From NCBI RefSeq assembly GCF_002814235.1, contig NZ_PHSU01000030.1:153130-217129 (forward strand): a DNA stretch of 64,000 bases, written 5' to 3'. The DNA comes from Pseudomonas sp. QS1027. Its GTDB lineage: Bacteria; Pseudomonadota; Gammaproteobacteria; Pseudomonadales; Pseudomonadaceae. Shown here in pieces: positions 26,075 through 34,985 of the stretch. The notes beneath the pieces are model-generated. The model was not told where the DNA came from and made no database searches. It was given only the letters and a program-made list of their open reading frames with translations. A program made the position numbers and the translations under genes. Within the stretch, counting starts at the first letter, position 1. Each line of letters starts with the position of its first letter.

Positions 26075-27196
26075 TCAGTGGCGGGCAAAACGCGCCAGGC
26101 GCTCTTCATCGATGGTCAGGCCGAGCCCGGGAGTTTTCGGGATCAGCAGCTGGAAATCACGATAGGTCGGCGGCTCGATCAGAATGTCCTCGGTCAGCAG
26201 CAACGGGCCGAACAGTTCGGTGTGCCACTCCAGCTTGTCGAGGGTGGCGAAAGCGTGCGCCGCTGCCAGGGTGCCGATGCTGCCTTCGAGCATGGTGCCA
26301 CCGTACAGGCCGATGCCGGCCGCTTCGGCAATTGCGGCAGTACGCAGCACGGCACGTGGGCCGCCGGTCTTGGCGATCTTCAAGGCAAAAATACTCGCGG
26401 CGCCCATTTGCGCCAGGGCAAAGCTGTCCTGCACCGACTCGATGGCTTCATCGGCCATCAGCGGGATCGGGCTGTGGGCACTCAAACGGACCATGCCGGC
26501 ACGATCATGGCGGGACAGCGGCTGCTCGATCAGTTCGACCCCGGCATCGGCCAGTTGGCGACAGGCACGCACCGCCACGGCCTCGCTCCAGGCCTGGTTG
26601 ATATCCACCCGCACACTGGCGCGGTCGCCCAGGGCACGCTTGATCGCCGCGACATGGGCGATGTCCCGCGCCGGTTCGCCGGCACCGATCTTGAGTTTGA
26701 AATGACGATGGAGGCGCAGATCGAGCATGCGTTCGGCTTCGTCGATGTCCTTGGCGGTATCGCCGCTGGCCAGGGTCCAGGCCACCTCCACACCCTCGCG
26801 CAGGCGGCCACCGAGCAGTTCGGCCAGCGGCAGCCCGAGGCGTTTGCCCTGGGCATCGAGCAAGGCGGTCTCCACCGCCGAGCGGGCGAAAGTGTTGCCG
26901 CGAATGGCCCGGTCGACCCGTTGCATGGCGGCGTTGACGTTGCTGGCGTCCTGGCCGATCAGCAGCGGCGCGAACCAGGTATCGAGGTTGACCTTGATGC
27001 TTTCCGGGCTTTCCCCCGCGTACGCCAGGCCCCCAATGGTGGTGGCCTCGCCGATACCGACAATGCCGTCGCTGCAACGGATACGCAGGATCACCAGCGT
27101 CTGGCCATGCATGGTGTGCATCGCCAGTTTGTGCGGACGTATGGTGGGCAAGTCGACAATCTGGGTATCGAAGTGTTCGATCGTTACAGCGCTCAT
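26075..27196 (-). CDS. catB: Muconate cycloisomerase (CatB)
   Basis: 373 aa from the ATG at 27196 (MSAVTIEHFDTQIVDLPTIR). Converts cis,cis-muconate to muconolactone; member of the enolase superfamily. The second-strand lysine motif is HFKLKIGAGE, the metal-ligand acids lie in VRVDINQAW, LIEQPL and LMADEAIES, and the general base lysine is in FALKIAKTGG. It is the first gene of catBCA, divergent from catR across a 102 bp regulatory interval. Confidence 0.97.
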   Translation of the reverse strand: MSAVTIEHFDTQIVDLPTIRPHKLAMHTMHGQTLVILRIRCSDGIVGIGEATTIGGLAYAGESPESIKVNLDTWFAPLLIGQDASNVNAAMQRVDRAIRGNTFARSAVETALLDAQGKRLGLPLAELLGGRLREGVEVAWTLASGDTAKDIDEAERMLDLRLHRHFKLKIGAGEPARDIAHVAAIKRALGDRASVRVDINQAWSEAVAVRACRQLADAGVELIEQPLSRHDRAGMVRLSAHSPIPLMADEAIESVQDSFALAQMGAASIFALKIAKTGGPRAVLRTAAIAEAAGIGLYGGTMLEGSIGTLAAAHAFATLDKLEWHTELFGPLLLTEDILIEPPTYRDFQLLIPKTPGLGLTIDEERLARFARH

Positions 27197-27282
27197 GGCG
27201 TATCCATCTACGAGGTATTGGTCTTTCAGCCATGATTGACGCTCAAGGCAGCGCCGGTCCAATATTGAATAAGTCTCGCTTC

Positions 27283-27297
27283 ATACCCAGGAGGTAT
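27283..27297. promoter_or_regulatory. CatR-type operator ATAC-N7-GTAT
   Basis: ATAC-CCAGGAG-GTAT matches the palindrome recognised by CatR/CatM/BenM-type LysR regulators and contains T-N11-A. It covers the catR Shine-Dalgarno (AGGAGG) and stops 1 bp before the catR GTG. Binding would both repress catR and anchor activation of catBCA. Confidence 0.7.
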
Positions 27298-27298
27298 C

Positions 27299-28171
27299 GT
27301 GGAGCTTCGTCATTTGCGTTATTTCAAGGTGCTCGCCCAGACCTTGAACTTCACCCGTGCGGCCGAGCTGTTGAACATCGCCCAGCCGCCCCTGAGCCGG
27401 CAGATCCAGCAACTGGAAGATGAATTGGGGGTGGCGCTGCTGGAGCGTTCGAGGCCCTTGCGCCTGACCGAGGCCGGGCGATTTTTCCAGGAGCATTCCA
27501 GCCAGTTGCTCGAACAGCTTGAGCGGGTCTGTGACGATACCCGGCGGGTGGCCGCCGGCCGCAAGCGCTGGCTGGGCATCGGCTTTGCCCCATCGACCCT
27601 CTATGGCGCCCTGCCCGACCTGATCCGCCGCCTGCGCAGTTTTGGCGATATCGAACTGGGCCTGTCGGAGCTGATCACCCTGCAACAACTGGAGGCGCTG
27701 AAAAGCGGGCGGATCGACATCGGCTTCGGCCGGATGCTGTTCGATGACCCGGCCATCGTCCAGAAAGTCCTGCGCCAGGATCCCCTGGTCGCGGCCTTGC
27801 CGGCCGGGCATCCGCTGCTCGGGCGGCCGGTCAGCCTCAAGGAGCTGGCCGCGCAGCCGTTTATCCTCTACCCCGCCAGCCCGCGCCCCAGCTATGCCGA
27901 CCACGTGCTCGGAGTGTTCGCCGGGCATGGCCTGAGTATCCACGTGGCGCAGATGGCCAACGAACTGCAGACCACCATTGGCCTGGTGGCCGCCGGGGTC
28001 GGCATTGCCCTGGTGCCGGCGTCGGTTCAGCGCTTGCATCGGGATGACATTGGTTACACGTCGTTGCAGGACAGCAGCATCACCTCGCCGATCGTGCTCA
28101 GTTACCGGGCGGGCGACGTCTCGGAGGTGTTGCAGCGCTGCCTGCAATTGTTGACCGGTCATGACGAGTAG
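27299..28171 (+). CDS. catR: LysR-type regulator of catBCA (CatR)
   Basis: 290 aa. The GTG start (VELRHLRYFKVLAQTLNFTR) has AGGAGG immediately upstream. The winged HTH is about residues 1-60 (RAAELLNIAQPPLSRQIQQLE); the effector-binding domain follows. CatR responds to cis,cis-muconate and activates catBCA. The divergent arrangement with catB and the ATAC-N7-GTAT site next to its start support this strongly. Confidence 0.95.
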   Translation: MELRHLRYFKVLAQTLNFTRAAELLNIAQPPLSRQIQQLEDELGVALLERSRPLRLTEAGRFFQEHSSQLLEQLERVCDDTRRVAAGRKRWLGIGFAPSTLYGALPDLIRRLRSFGDIELGLSELITLQQLEALKSGRIDIGFGRMLFDDPAIVQKVLRQDPLVAALPAGHPLLGRPVSLKELAAQPFILYPASPRPSYADHVLGVFAGHGLSIHVAQMANELQTTIGLVAAGVGIALVPASVQRLHRDDIGYTSLQDSSITSPIVLSYRAGDVSEVLQRCLQLLTGHDE

Positions 28172-28254
28172 CACTTTTCCGAGCGCTTTTCATTTGTCTG
28201 ATCCCGCGGTTGGTTGCAAACTGCAAATCTGCCGTGATCTACAAAGGAAGCAGA

Positions 28255-28734
28255 ATGACCGAGCACAGCACGGGGGTCACACTCACCGCCAAGGGCCTGG
28301 TGTTCGAGGATGACTGCGGCGAACCCTTTCTCCAGGACGACGCCGTGCGAGGGCTGCTGGAGAAGGTCTTTGCCGGGAGCGGCGTCGATATCACCGCGAT
28401 CCACACCCAGAGCCAGTACCGCAAGGCCCTGCGGCATGTGATGATCAGTTCGATCCAGGGGCCGGGCGGTATCGAGGCGATCCTGGCCATGGCGCTGCAA
28501 GGGGTCGAGTTGCTGCACCAGCAATTCGCCGGGCGCGATGACTTCCAGTCGCGGCTGTGTGCCGGTGCGCTGCAAGGCTTGCTGAATGGCGACCCCGATG
28601 GTCTGGCCAAGGCCAAGAGGGCCAGCAGGATCCTCGCCAGTGGCTTGCGCCCGGTGGCAAGCCTCAGCGTGTCGGACGACCGATCACTTCGCACAAGCGA
28701 CTCATGCACACCGAACCCACCACCGCGAGAATGA
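28255..28734 (+). CDS. Hypothetical protein, 159 aa
   Basis: Starts at MTEHSTGVTLTAKGLVFEDD with GGAAG nearby. I do not recognise the family. It is soluble, largely helical in the segment QYRKALRHVMISSIQGPGGIEAILAMALQGVELLHQQFAG, and has no signal peptide or membrane segment. Its last 71 bp overlap the 3' end of the convergent ClC gene. The final 20 or so residues (SLRTSDSCTPNPPPRE) look unlike the rest, so this tail is probably recent read-through or poorly conserved. Confidence 0.7.
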   Translation: MTEHSTGVTLTAKGLVFEDDCGEPFLQDDAVRGLLEKVFAGSGVDITAIHTQSQYRKALRHVMISSIQGPGGIEAILAMALQGVELLHQQFAGRDDFQSRLCAGALQGLLNGDPDGLAKAKRASRILASGLRPVASLSVSDDRSLRTSDSCTPNPPPRE

Positions 28735-29962
28735 TCGGCACCAGGAAATCGTGATCGATCCGGGTGAACTCCGCCACCAGCACAATGGCAGTGATCGGCA
28801 TGCTCATGGACGCCGCCAGGAATGCCGCCGCACCGACGATGGCAAAGGCCCCCAGGGCAATCCCTGGCCAGGCCAGGCTCCACAATCCCCCCAGGAGAAT
28901 CGCCATCAGCGCGCCAATCGCCAGGGCGGGCGTCAGCAGTCCGCCCTCGGCCCCGGCCCGCAAGCTGGCGCTGGTCACCAGCACCTTGGCCACCAACAGC
29001 GCGGCCGCCAGCCCCAACGTCAACTCACTGTCGAAACCCAACTGCGCCGGTCCCTTGCCGTTGCCCAACACCTGGGGCAGATAGACCGCCACGCAGCCGA
29101 TCAGGGTGAAATTGATCAGGGACAACACCGGCAAGCGCCAGCCGCGGGCGGCATGGATCCGGGCACGACCGGTCAGTTGCACGAAACCATAGGCGGCGAG
29201 CCCGAACAGCGGCCCGGCCAGCATTGACCAGGCAAGCAGCCCGGGTGTCAGTGCCAGGCTCGGCACCACGTATTGCACCTGTGCGCCCAGCCCGACCCAG
29301 GCCACGGCGGCACCAATCGCCGACGTCGCCAGGGCGATGATTGCCGCCGGCCAACTGAAAACCGCCAGCAACCCTTCCAGGACAAACACCGCGCCCCCCA
29401 ACGGCACGTTGTAGACCGCCGCCAACCCGGCCCCTGCCCCGCAGGCAATCAACAGCCGATGGGCCTGGGGGGGCAACTGCGCCTTGCGCGATAACCAGGC
29501 CCCAACGAGGGCGCCGATCTCCCGGGGGGCGACTTCACGGCCCAGTGGTGAGCCCAGGGCCACGGTGATGATCTGCAAGAGCGCATGGCACACCGTGGTC
29601 TTGGGCGGCATCGCCGGCCCATCGGGCGCTACGGCTTTCTTGATACCCACCAGTGGACTGCCGAATCGATAGACCGCCCACCAGCCCAGGCCCGCCACCA
29701 GACCGCACAACACCAGGGCCAGGACCCGTCGCGAAGTCGAGGCGCTGCTCACGCCGAGCAGGAAACTTTCATGGCTGGTAAGGCTGTCCTGGCCATAGCC
29801 ATAGGCCAGGTGCTGGATAGCGTGCAACAACATCGCCAGCAGCGTACCGCCGAGGCCGGCGCCAATACCGGTAAGGATCACTACAAGGCAAAGAACGAAT
29901 AATCCGTGGGCTCTGGAACGAACCTTGATTTCAGTGTGTAGCGACGGTTCCGGCAAGGCCAT
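28664..29962 (-). CDS. ClC-family chloride channel/antiporter (ClcB-like)
   Basis: 432 aa integral membrane protein with about 10-12 helices. The ion-path motifs are partly diverged: GSPLGREVAPREIGALVG stands for the conserved GREGP segment, and its Glu is the expected gating residue. The later GGLLTPALAIGALMA segment corresponds to the GGIFxP motif. There is no C-terminal CBS domain. Members exchange chloride and protons, for example in acid tolerance. The 3' end overlaps the convergent hypothetical gene; the upstream side has its own promoter region. Confidence 0.9.
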   Translation of the reverse strand: MALPEPSLHTEIKVRSRAHGLFVLCLVVILTGIGAGLGGTLLAMLLHAIQHLAYGYGQDSLTSHESFLLGVSSASTSRRVLALVLCGLVAGLGWWAVYRFGSPLVGIKKAVAPDGPAMPPKTTVCHALLQIITVALGSPLGREVAPREIGALVGAWLSRKAQLPPQAHRLLIACGAGAGLAAVYNVPLGGAVFVLEGLLAVFSWPAAIIALATSAIGAAVAWVGLGAQVQYVVPSLALTPGLLAWSMLAGPLFGLAAYGFVQLTGRARIHAARGWRLPVLSLINFTLIGCVAVYLPQVLGNGKGPAQLGFDSELTLGLAAALLVAKVLVTSASLRAGAEGGLLTPALAIGALMAILLGGLWSLAWPGIALGAFAIVGAAAFLAASMSMPITAIVLVAEFTRIDHDFLVPIILAVVGSVCMSRLCEVIGRPTR

Positions 29963-30142
29963 TCAAGACTCCGCGAGGTCAGGTGCACAACGACCGGGTG
30001 GCCGCACGCCGGAAGTGATTATCCGGTATTCCCGGCAAGAATAGGAGCTATGCCGCGCCTCTCTCTACCGAGCCCGGGGCCGGCCTGTGAGCATGACCGG
30101 GTGATTGAACGATCCCTCACTGGTACTCATCAGGAAACGACC

Positions 30143-30799
30143 ATGACACTGCAAGCCAAACTCGATGCCTTCAAAGCCGACTTCGTCAGCGGCAAGCCAC
30201 CTTACAACGCACCGCCACAGGTCCATGCGGTGATGAAACGCGCCACCGACGAACTGATCGCCAGCGGCCTGGCCGAGCGCGCCCTGAAGGTCGGCGACAA
30301 GGCCCCGGTCTTTACCCTCGACGATCCCGACGGTCATCCGGTTTCCTCCACGGAACTCTTGTCCAGGGGGCCGCTGGTGGTGAGTTTCTACCGTGGCGTA
30401 TGGTGCCCTTACTGCAATATGGAGCTGCAGGCCCTGGAAGAAGCCCTGCCCGCCTTCCGCGAACTCGGCGCCAGCCTGGTGGCGATCTCTCCGCAGATCA
30501 AGGCCAACAGCCGCAAATCGGTGCGCCAGAACAACCTGAGCTTTCCGATCCTCAGCGATACCCGCGGTGCGGTCGCCGCAGCCTTCGGTCTGCGCTTCGA
30601 ACTGCCGGACTACCTGGTCGAGCTGTACAAAGGCTTCGGCAACGACCTGCCGACCGTCAACGATGACCCGAGCTGGAGCCTGCCGATGCCGGGGCGCTTC
30701 GTGATCGGCCAGGACGGTATCCTGCTCTACGCCGAGGTGAATCCGGACTACACGCTGCGTCCGGATCCGTCCGAGCTGCTGCCGGCGCTACGCGGTTAA
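30143..30799 (+). CDS. Peroxiredoxin-like protein (AhpC/TSA fold)
   Basis: 218 aa from MTLQAKLDAFKADFVSGKPP; the longer frame from 30050 has no ribosome site. The thioredoxin-fold domain begins at LKVGDKAPVFTLDD. The active site is C88-P-Y-C91 in FYRGVWCPYCNMEL, a CxxC arrangement found in the alkyl-hydroperoxide-reductase-like subgroup. The C-terminus has VIGQDGILLYAEVNPDYTLRP. It probably reduces peroxides in the cytoplasm; the reductant is unknown. It is transcribed alone, converging on a LysR gene across a strong hairpin. Confidence 0.9.
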   Translation: MTLQAKLDAFKADFVSGKPPYNAPPQVHAVMKRATDELIASGLAERALKVGDKAPVFTLDDPDGHPVSSTELLSRGPLVVSFYRGVWCPYCNMELQALEEALPAFRELGASLVAISPQIKANSRKSVRQNNLSFPILSDTRGAVAAAFGLRFELPDYLVELYKGFGNDLPTVNDDPSWSLPMPGRFVIGQDGILLYAEVNPDYTLRPDPSELLPALRG

Positions 30800-30805
30800 G
30801 CCACG

Positions 30806-30825
30806 GCCGCCACTTCGGTGGCGGC
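30806..30825. terminator. Bidirectional terminator
   Basis: Perfect 8 bp stem GCCGCCAC / GTGGCGGC capped by the stable TTCG tetraloop, between the convergent peroxiredoxin and LysR stops. There is no long T-run on either side. Confidence 0.75.
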
Positions 30826-30826
30826 T

Positions 30827-31714
30827 TCAGCTGTTCGCCAGCAACTGCTCGACATAGGTGACAAAGGCCCGGGCCTTGGCGCTGGCCATGCGCCCGCTGG
30901 GAAACACCGCCCATAAATCCAGGCCAGGCAGATGCCAGTCCTGAAGCACCTGCCGCACCTCGCCACTGGCCAGCTCCGGGGCGAACATCCACTGCGAAGA
31001 CAAGGCCAGCCCCAGGTGCGCGAGCACCGTCGTTCGCACCCCTTCCGCGGCCGAAACCCGCACCCGCCCCGACACGCTGACCGCCTGTTCACTGGCGCCG
31101 CGTTTGAACAACCAGTGGGTGCCACCACCGTTCTGCGTATAAATCACCGCCTGATGGTCCACCAGCTGCGCCGGCGACGTCGGCTCGCCATGCCGCTCGA
31201 AATACGCGGGAGTGCCCAGCACCATGCGCTGGCACTGGCCGATCTTGCGCGCCGTCAGCCCGGAGTCGCTCAACTCGCCCATGCGCAAGGCCACGTCGAT
31301 CCCTTCTTCCACGAGGTTGACGTTGCGGTCATCCAGTACCACGTCGATATCCAATCCCGGGTGCAAGGCCAGAAAGCCCTCCAGATGAGGCAGGATATGC
31401 AGCCGCGCAAAGGTCACGGCGGCACACACCCGCAGCGTGCCGGCAAGGCCGCTACCGGCCCCCCGGGCTGCCAGCTCCGCTTCATGGGTTTCGTCAATGG
31501 CGCGTTTGGCCCGTTCGAAAAACGCCGCACCGGCTTCGGTTGACGTCAGCCCACGGGTGGAACGCAACAGCAGTCGTACCCCCAGGTGTGTCTCCAGCTG
31601 CGCGATGGTCTTGGACACCGCCGGCTGGCCGACCTCGAGCCGCCTGGCAGCCGCCGAGAACGAGCCCGTCTCGACCACACAGACAAAGGTTTCCATCGCC
31701 GACAGCCGGTCCAT
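30827..31714 (-). CDS. LysR-family transcriptional regulator
   Basis: 295 aa from MDRLSAMETFVCVVETGSFS at 31714, with GGGGAG ahead of it. The HTH covers residues 15-60 (FSAAARRLEVGQPAVSKTIAQLE), and the substrate-binding domain follows with LHILPHLEGFLALHPGLDID. It belongs to the large CrgA/PA-type subgroup. It lies 62 bp downstream of the gamma-glutamyltransferase gene on the same strand and may or may not belong to that unit. Target and effector are unknown. Confidence 0.9.
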   Translation of the reverse strand: MDRLSAMETFVCVVETGSFSAAARRLEVGQPAVSKTIAQLETHLGVRLLLRSTRGLTSTEAGAAFFERAKRAIDETHEAELAARGAGSGLAGTLRVCAAVTFARLHILPHLEGFLALHPGLDIDVVLDDRNVNLVEEGIDVALRMGELSDSGLTARKIGQCQRMVLGTPAYFERHGEPTSPAQLVDHQAVIYTQNGGGTHWLFKRGASEQAVSVSGRVRVSAAEGVRTTVLAHLGLALSSQWMFAPELASGEVRQVLQDWHLPGLDLWAVFPSGRMASAKARAFVTYVEQLLANS

Positions 31715-31776
31715 CCTGTTTCTCCCCACCCAGATTGAGGCGCCAGTGCATAGCGCCCTGCGGATTTAACCACCGG

Positions 31777-33387
31777 TTACCACACGGCGATATGAGAATC
31801 GGTACGCGGTTCAGTACCGCCGCACAGCACACCGCTGACCGGGTCGCGCAGGATGATCTGGCCACGGCCATATTCGGTCAGGTCACAGGCGACTTGCACC
31901 TGATGACCGCGCCGCGCCAGTCCCATCGCCAGGTCCCGCGAAGCTCCCTGCTCGATACCGACCTTCATCTCCCCCTGCCACTGCCAGCGCGGCGCATCCA
32001 GGGCGGCCTGGGGGTTGAGACCGAAGTCCACCAGGTTCATCACCATCTGCACATGGCCCTGGGGCTGCATATAGCCGCCCATCACGCCAAACGGGCCGAG
32101 AGGTTCCGCGCCCTGGCTGATGAATCCGGGAATGATGGTGTGAAAGGTCTTCTTGCCGGGCGCCAGGCAGTTGGCATGGCTCGGGTCGAGGCTGAACTCC
32201 TGGCCGCGGTTCTGCAAGGCGATACCGCTGTCAGGCAGCACCACGCCGGAGCCGAAGCCGTGGTAGTTGCTCTGGATAAACGAGACCATGTTGCCTTCGG
32301 CATCGGCACTGGCCAGGTACACCGTGCCGCTGGCATGGGGATCGCCGGGCTTGGGCGGCAGCGCCTGCTCGCCGATCTGTCCACGACGCCGGGCACTGTA
32401 GTCGTCGCTGAGCAAGTCCGCCACCGCCACCCGCATGTGCAAGGGGTCGGTGATGTAGTGCAGGCCGTCGCTGTAGGCCAGCTTCATGGCTTCCAGCTGG
32501 CGATGCCAGGTCTGCTGGCTGTCGCGATGATCGAAGCGGAAACCTTCGAGGATTTTCAGCGCCATCAGCGCCACCAGGCCCTGGCCGCTCGGGGGGATTT
32601 CCCAGACGTCATAACCCCGGTAGTTGATATGGATCGGCTCGACCCACTGCGCGCGATAACCCTGCAGGTCGCTGCTGCGCAGGTAGCCGCCGCTGGCACG
32701 GGAATGGGCATCCAGGCGCGCGGCCAGTTCACCGCGATACAGGCTTTCGCAAGCCGTGGCGGCCAGTTCTTCAAGGGTCCGGGCCTGGGCCGGGTTGTGG
32801 AACAGCTCGCCGGCCCGGGGCGCGCGGCCCTCGATCAGGAAAGTCTCGAACCAGGGCTCGAGCACGGCGTCGCGATGCGGGCTGAATTCCAGCTGTGCCT
32901 GCTGCCATTTGTAGGCGATGACCGGCGACACGGGAAAGCCCTCACGGGCCAGGCTGATGGCCGGCTGCAACAGCTCGGCAAAGGGCAACTTGCCAAAGCG
33001 TTTCGACAATTCGGCCCAGGCCGAGGGGCAGCCCGGCACGGTCACCGGCGTCCAGCCATGGAGCGGCATCTGTGTATGCCCGGCCGCCTTGACCGCATCG
33101 ATGCTCAGGGCCGCCGGGGCCTGGCCGTTGCCGTTGAGGCCGTGCAGTTTTCCCTTGCACCAGACCAGCGCGAAGGCATCGCCACCGAGGCCGCAGCCGG
33201 TGGGTTCGACCACCGTCAGCGCCGCCGCCGTGGCGATGGCGGCGTCAATGGCATTGCCGCCCTTGCGCATGATCTCGATGCCGGCTTCAGCGGCCAGGGG
33301 TTGTGAAGCCGCGACCATGCCGCGACGGGCAAATACGCTCTGGCGTTGCGACGGATAAGGGTACTCGTGGGCAGAAAATTTCAACAT
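31777..33387 (-). CDS. Cytoplasmic gamma-glutamyltransferase family protein
   Basis: 536 aa from MLKFSAHEYPYPSQRQS. It is an Ntn-hydrolase of the gamma-glutamyltranspeptidase family: FARRGMVAASQPLAAEAG and KGGNAIDAAIATA at the N-terminus, and the autoprocessing Thr at position 355 in HASGTVYLASADAEG. The glycine-rich GGYMQPQGH motif follows. Unlike classical periplasmic GGT there is no signal peptide, as in YwrD-like proteins, so it should act in the cytoplasm. It is 30 bp downstream of an amino acid ABC operon, which suggests cleavage of imported gamma-glutamyl compounds; the exact substrate is inferred. Confidence 0.9.
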   Translation of the reverse strand: MLKFSAHEYPYPSQRQSVFARRGMVAASQPLAAEAGIEIMRKGGNAIDAAIATAAALTVVEPTGCGLGGDAFALVWCKGKLHGLNGNGQAPAALSIDAVKAAGHTQMPLHGWTPVTVPGCPSAWAELSKRFGKLPFAELLQPAISLAREGFPVSPVIAYKWQQAQLEFSPHRDAVLEPWFETFLIEGRAPRAGELFHNPAQARTLEELAATACESLYRGELAARLDAHSRASGGYLRSSDLQGYRAQWVEPIHINYRGYDVWEIPPSGQGLVALMALKILEGFRFDHRDSQQTWHRQLEAMKLAYSDGLHYITDPLHMRVAVADLLSDDYSARRRGQIGEQALPPKPGDPHASGTVYLASADAEGNMVSFIQSNYHGFGSGVVLPDSGIALQNRGQEFSLDPSHANCLAPGKKTFHTIIPGFISQGAEPLGPFGVMGGYMQPQGHVQMVMNLVDFGLNPQAALDAPRWQWQGEMKVGIEQGASRDLAMGLARRGHQVQVACDLTEYGRGQIILRDPVSGVLCGGTEPRTDSHIAVW

Positions 33388-33417
33388 GGCAAAAGTTCTT
33401 CCAAACAAGGGTTGGTT

Positions 33418-34197
33418 TCACAACACACGGCTGAGAAAAGCCTGGGTTCGCGGGTGCGCCGGCCGACTGAAAATCTGCTCCGGCGGCCCCTGCTCGATCA
33501 GCTCGCCCTGGTCGAGGACCACCACGCGGTCGGCGACTTCCCGGGCAAAGCCCATCTCGTGGGTGACCACCACCATGGTCATGCCCTCCTCGGCCAACTG
33601 CTTCATCACCTGCAACACCTCGCCGACGGTTTCCGGGTCGAGGGCGCTGGTGGGCTCGTCAAACAGCATGGCTTGAGGCTTCATCGCCAGGGCCCGGGCT
33701 ATGGCCACCCGCTGCTGCTGGCCGCCGGAAAGCATCGACGGGTAATGCCCGGCCTTGTCCGCCAGGCCGACCCGTGCGAGCAAGGCCCGCGCCTGCTCCA
33801 GGGCTTCGGCCTTCGGCACGCCGAGCACCTGGATCGGCGCCTCGATGATATTTTCCAGGGCGGTCATATGCGGGAACAGGTTGAAACGCTGGAAGACCAT
33901 GCCGATGTCCCGGCGCTGACGGGCGATATTGCGTTCGGAGTCACGCACCAGGCTGCCGTCGGCGCGCTCCCGGTAACCCATGGCCCTGCCGTTGACGCGA
34001 ATGCGCCCGCCCTGGATATCTTCCAGCAGGTTGATGCAACGGATGAAGGTGGTCTTGCCCGACCCCGAGGCGCCAATCAGCACCACCACTTCACCACGGC
34101 GGACCTGCAAGGAAATGCCCTTGAGTATCGGCAAGTCGCCGAAGGACTTGTAAACGTCCAGGGCCTCGATGATCAGTTCTTCGCTCTTGTGCGCCAT
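33418..34197 (-). CDS. Polar amino acid ABC transporter ATP-binding protein
   Basis: 259 aa GlnQ/HisP-type ATPase. Walker A GASGSGKTT, Q-loop in IGMVFQRFNLFPHMT, signature LSGGQQQRVAIARA, Walker B MLFDEPTSALDPE, and switch His in VVVTHEMGFA. It is 2 bp after the permease gene and 30 bp before the gamma-glutamyltransferase, so all appear co-transcribed. Confidence 0.95.
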   Translation of the reverse strand: MAHKSEELIIEALDVYKSFGDLPILKGISLQVRRGEVVVLIGASGSGKTTFIRCINLLEDIQGGRIRVNGRAMGYRERADGSLVRDSERNIARQRRDIGMVFQRFNLFPHMTALENIIEAPIQVLGVPKAEALEQARALLARVGLADKAGHYPSMLSGGQQQRVAIARALAMKPQAMLFDEPTSALDPETVGEVLQVMKQLAEEGMTMVVVTHEMGFAREVADRVVVLDQGELIEQGPPEQIFSRPAHPRTQAFLSRVL

Positions 34198-34199
34198 GC

Positions 34200-34973
34200 T
34201 TAACGTCCCCTCAGCATTTTCAGGGCGCCGCGACCGAACAGGCGGCTGCCGGCGGTGGGCGGCGCGGGCCGCTCGGACTGGCCGAAGCGTGTCTCAAGCC
34301 AGCGCTGGAAAAAGCCCCAGAGTGTGGTCAACAGCAGGAAATAGATCGCCACCACCAGGTACAGCTCGAACACCCGGAACGTCGCCGAGGTCACCATCTG
34401 CGTACTCAGCAACAATTCCTGCACGCCGATCACACTGACCAGCGTGGTGTTCTTGAGCATCACGTTGAACTCGTTGCCCAACGGCGGCACGATCACCCGA
34501 AAGGCCTGGGGCAGGACGATGCGCCGCATCAGTTTGCCGAAGGTCATGCCCAGCGAACGCCCGGCCTCGTACTGGCCCTTGTCCACCGCGCCAATCCCGG
34601 CGCGGATGATCTCGGCCATATAGGCGCCTTCGTTGAGGCCCAGGGCGATGATCGCCGCCTGGATATTGCCCGGGATCACCAGGCCGAACAGCTCCAGGTC
34701 CTCGAAACGGAAGATCCCGCCGGCCGCCAGCGCGGTGTAGAGAAAGACGATCTGTACCAGCAGCGGGGTGCCGCGCATCAGCCAGACGTAGAAGCGTACC
34801 GGCAGGTGCAGCAAGGGATTGCGCGACAGCCGCAGCAACGCAGCCGCCAGCCCCAGCACACAGCCCAGCGACATCGCCAGCACACTGATCAGGCAGGTCA
34901 GCCAGAGCCCGGTGAGGTAAACGCCGCTGGGCTGCAACAGGTATTGCCAGAACACTTGCCAATTGAAATTCAT
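34200..34973 (-). CDS. Polar amino acid ABC transporter permease
   Basis: 257 aa of the HisMQ family with about five membrane helices. The N-terminal segment (VYLTGLWLTCLISVLAMSLG) precedes the RGTPLLVQIVFLYTAL motif and the EAA loop (EAGRSLGMTFGKLMRRIVLP). It is a single permease, so it probably works as a homodimer with the adjacent ATPase. It is 12 bp after the binding-protein gene. Confidence 0.95.
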   Translation of the reverse strand: MNFNWQVFWQYLLQPSGVYLTGLWLTCLISVLAMSLGCVLGLAAALLRLSRNPLLHLPVRFYVWLMRGTPLLVQIVFLYTALAAGGIFRFEDLELFGLVIPGNIQAAIIALGLNEGAYMAEIIRAGIGAVDKGQYEAGRSLGMTFGKLMRRIVLPQAFRVIVPPLGNEFNVMLKNTTLVSVIGVQELLLSTQMVTSATFRVFELYLVVAIYFLLLTTLWGFFQRWLETRFGQSERPAPPTAGSRLFGRGALKMLRGR

Positions 34974-34985
34974 CGGGCGCCCGCC

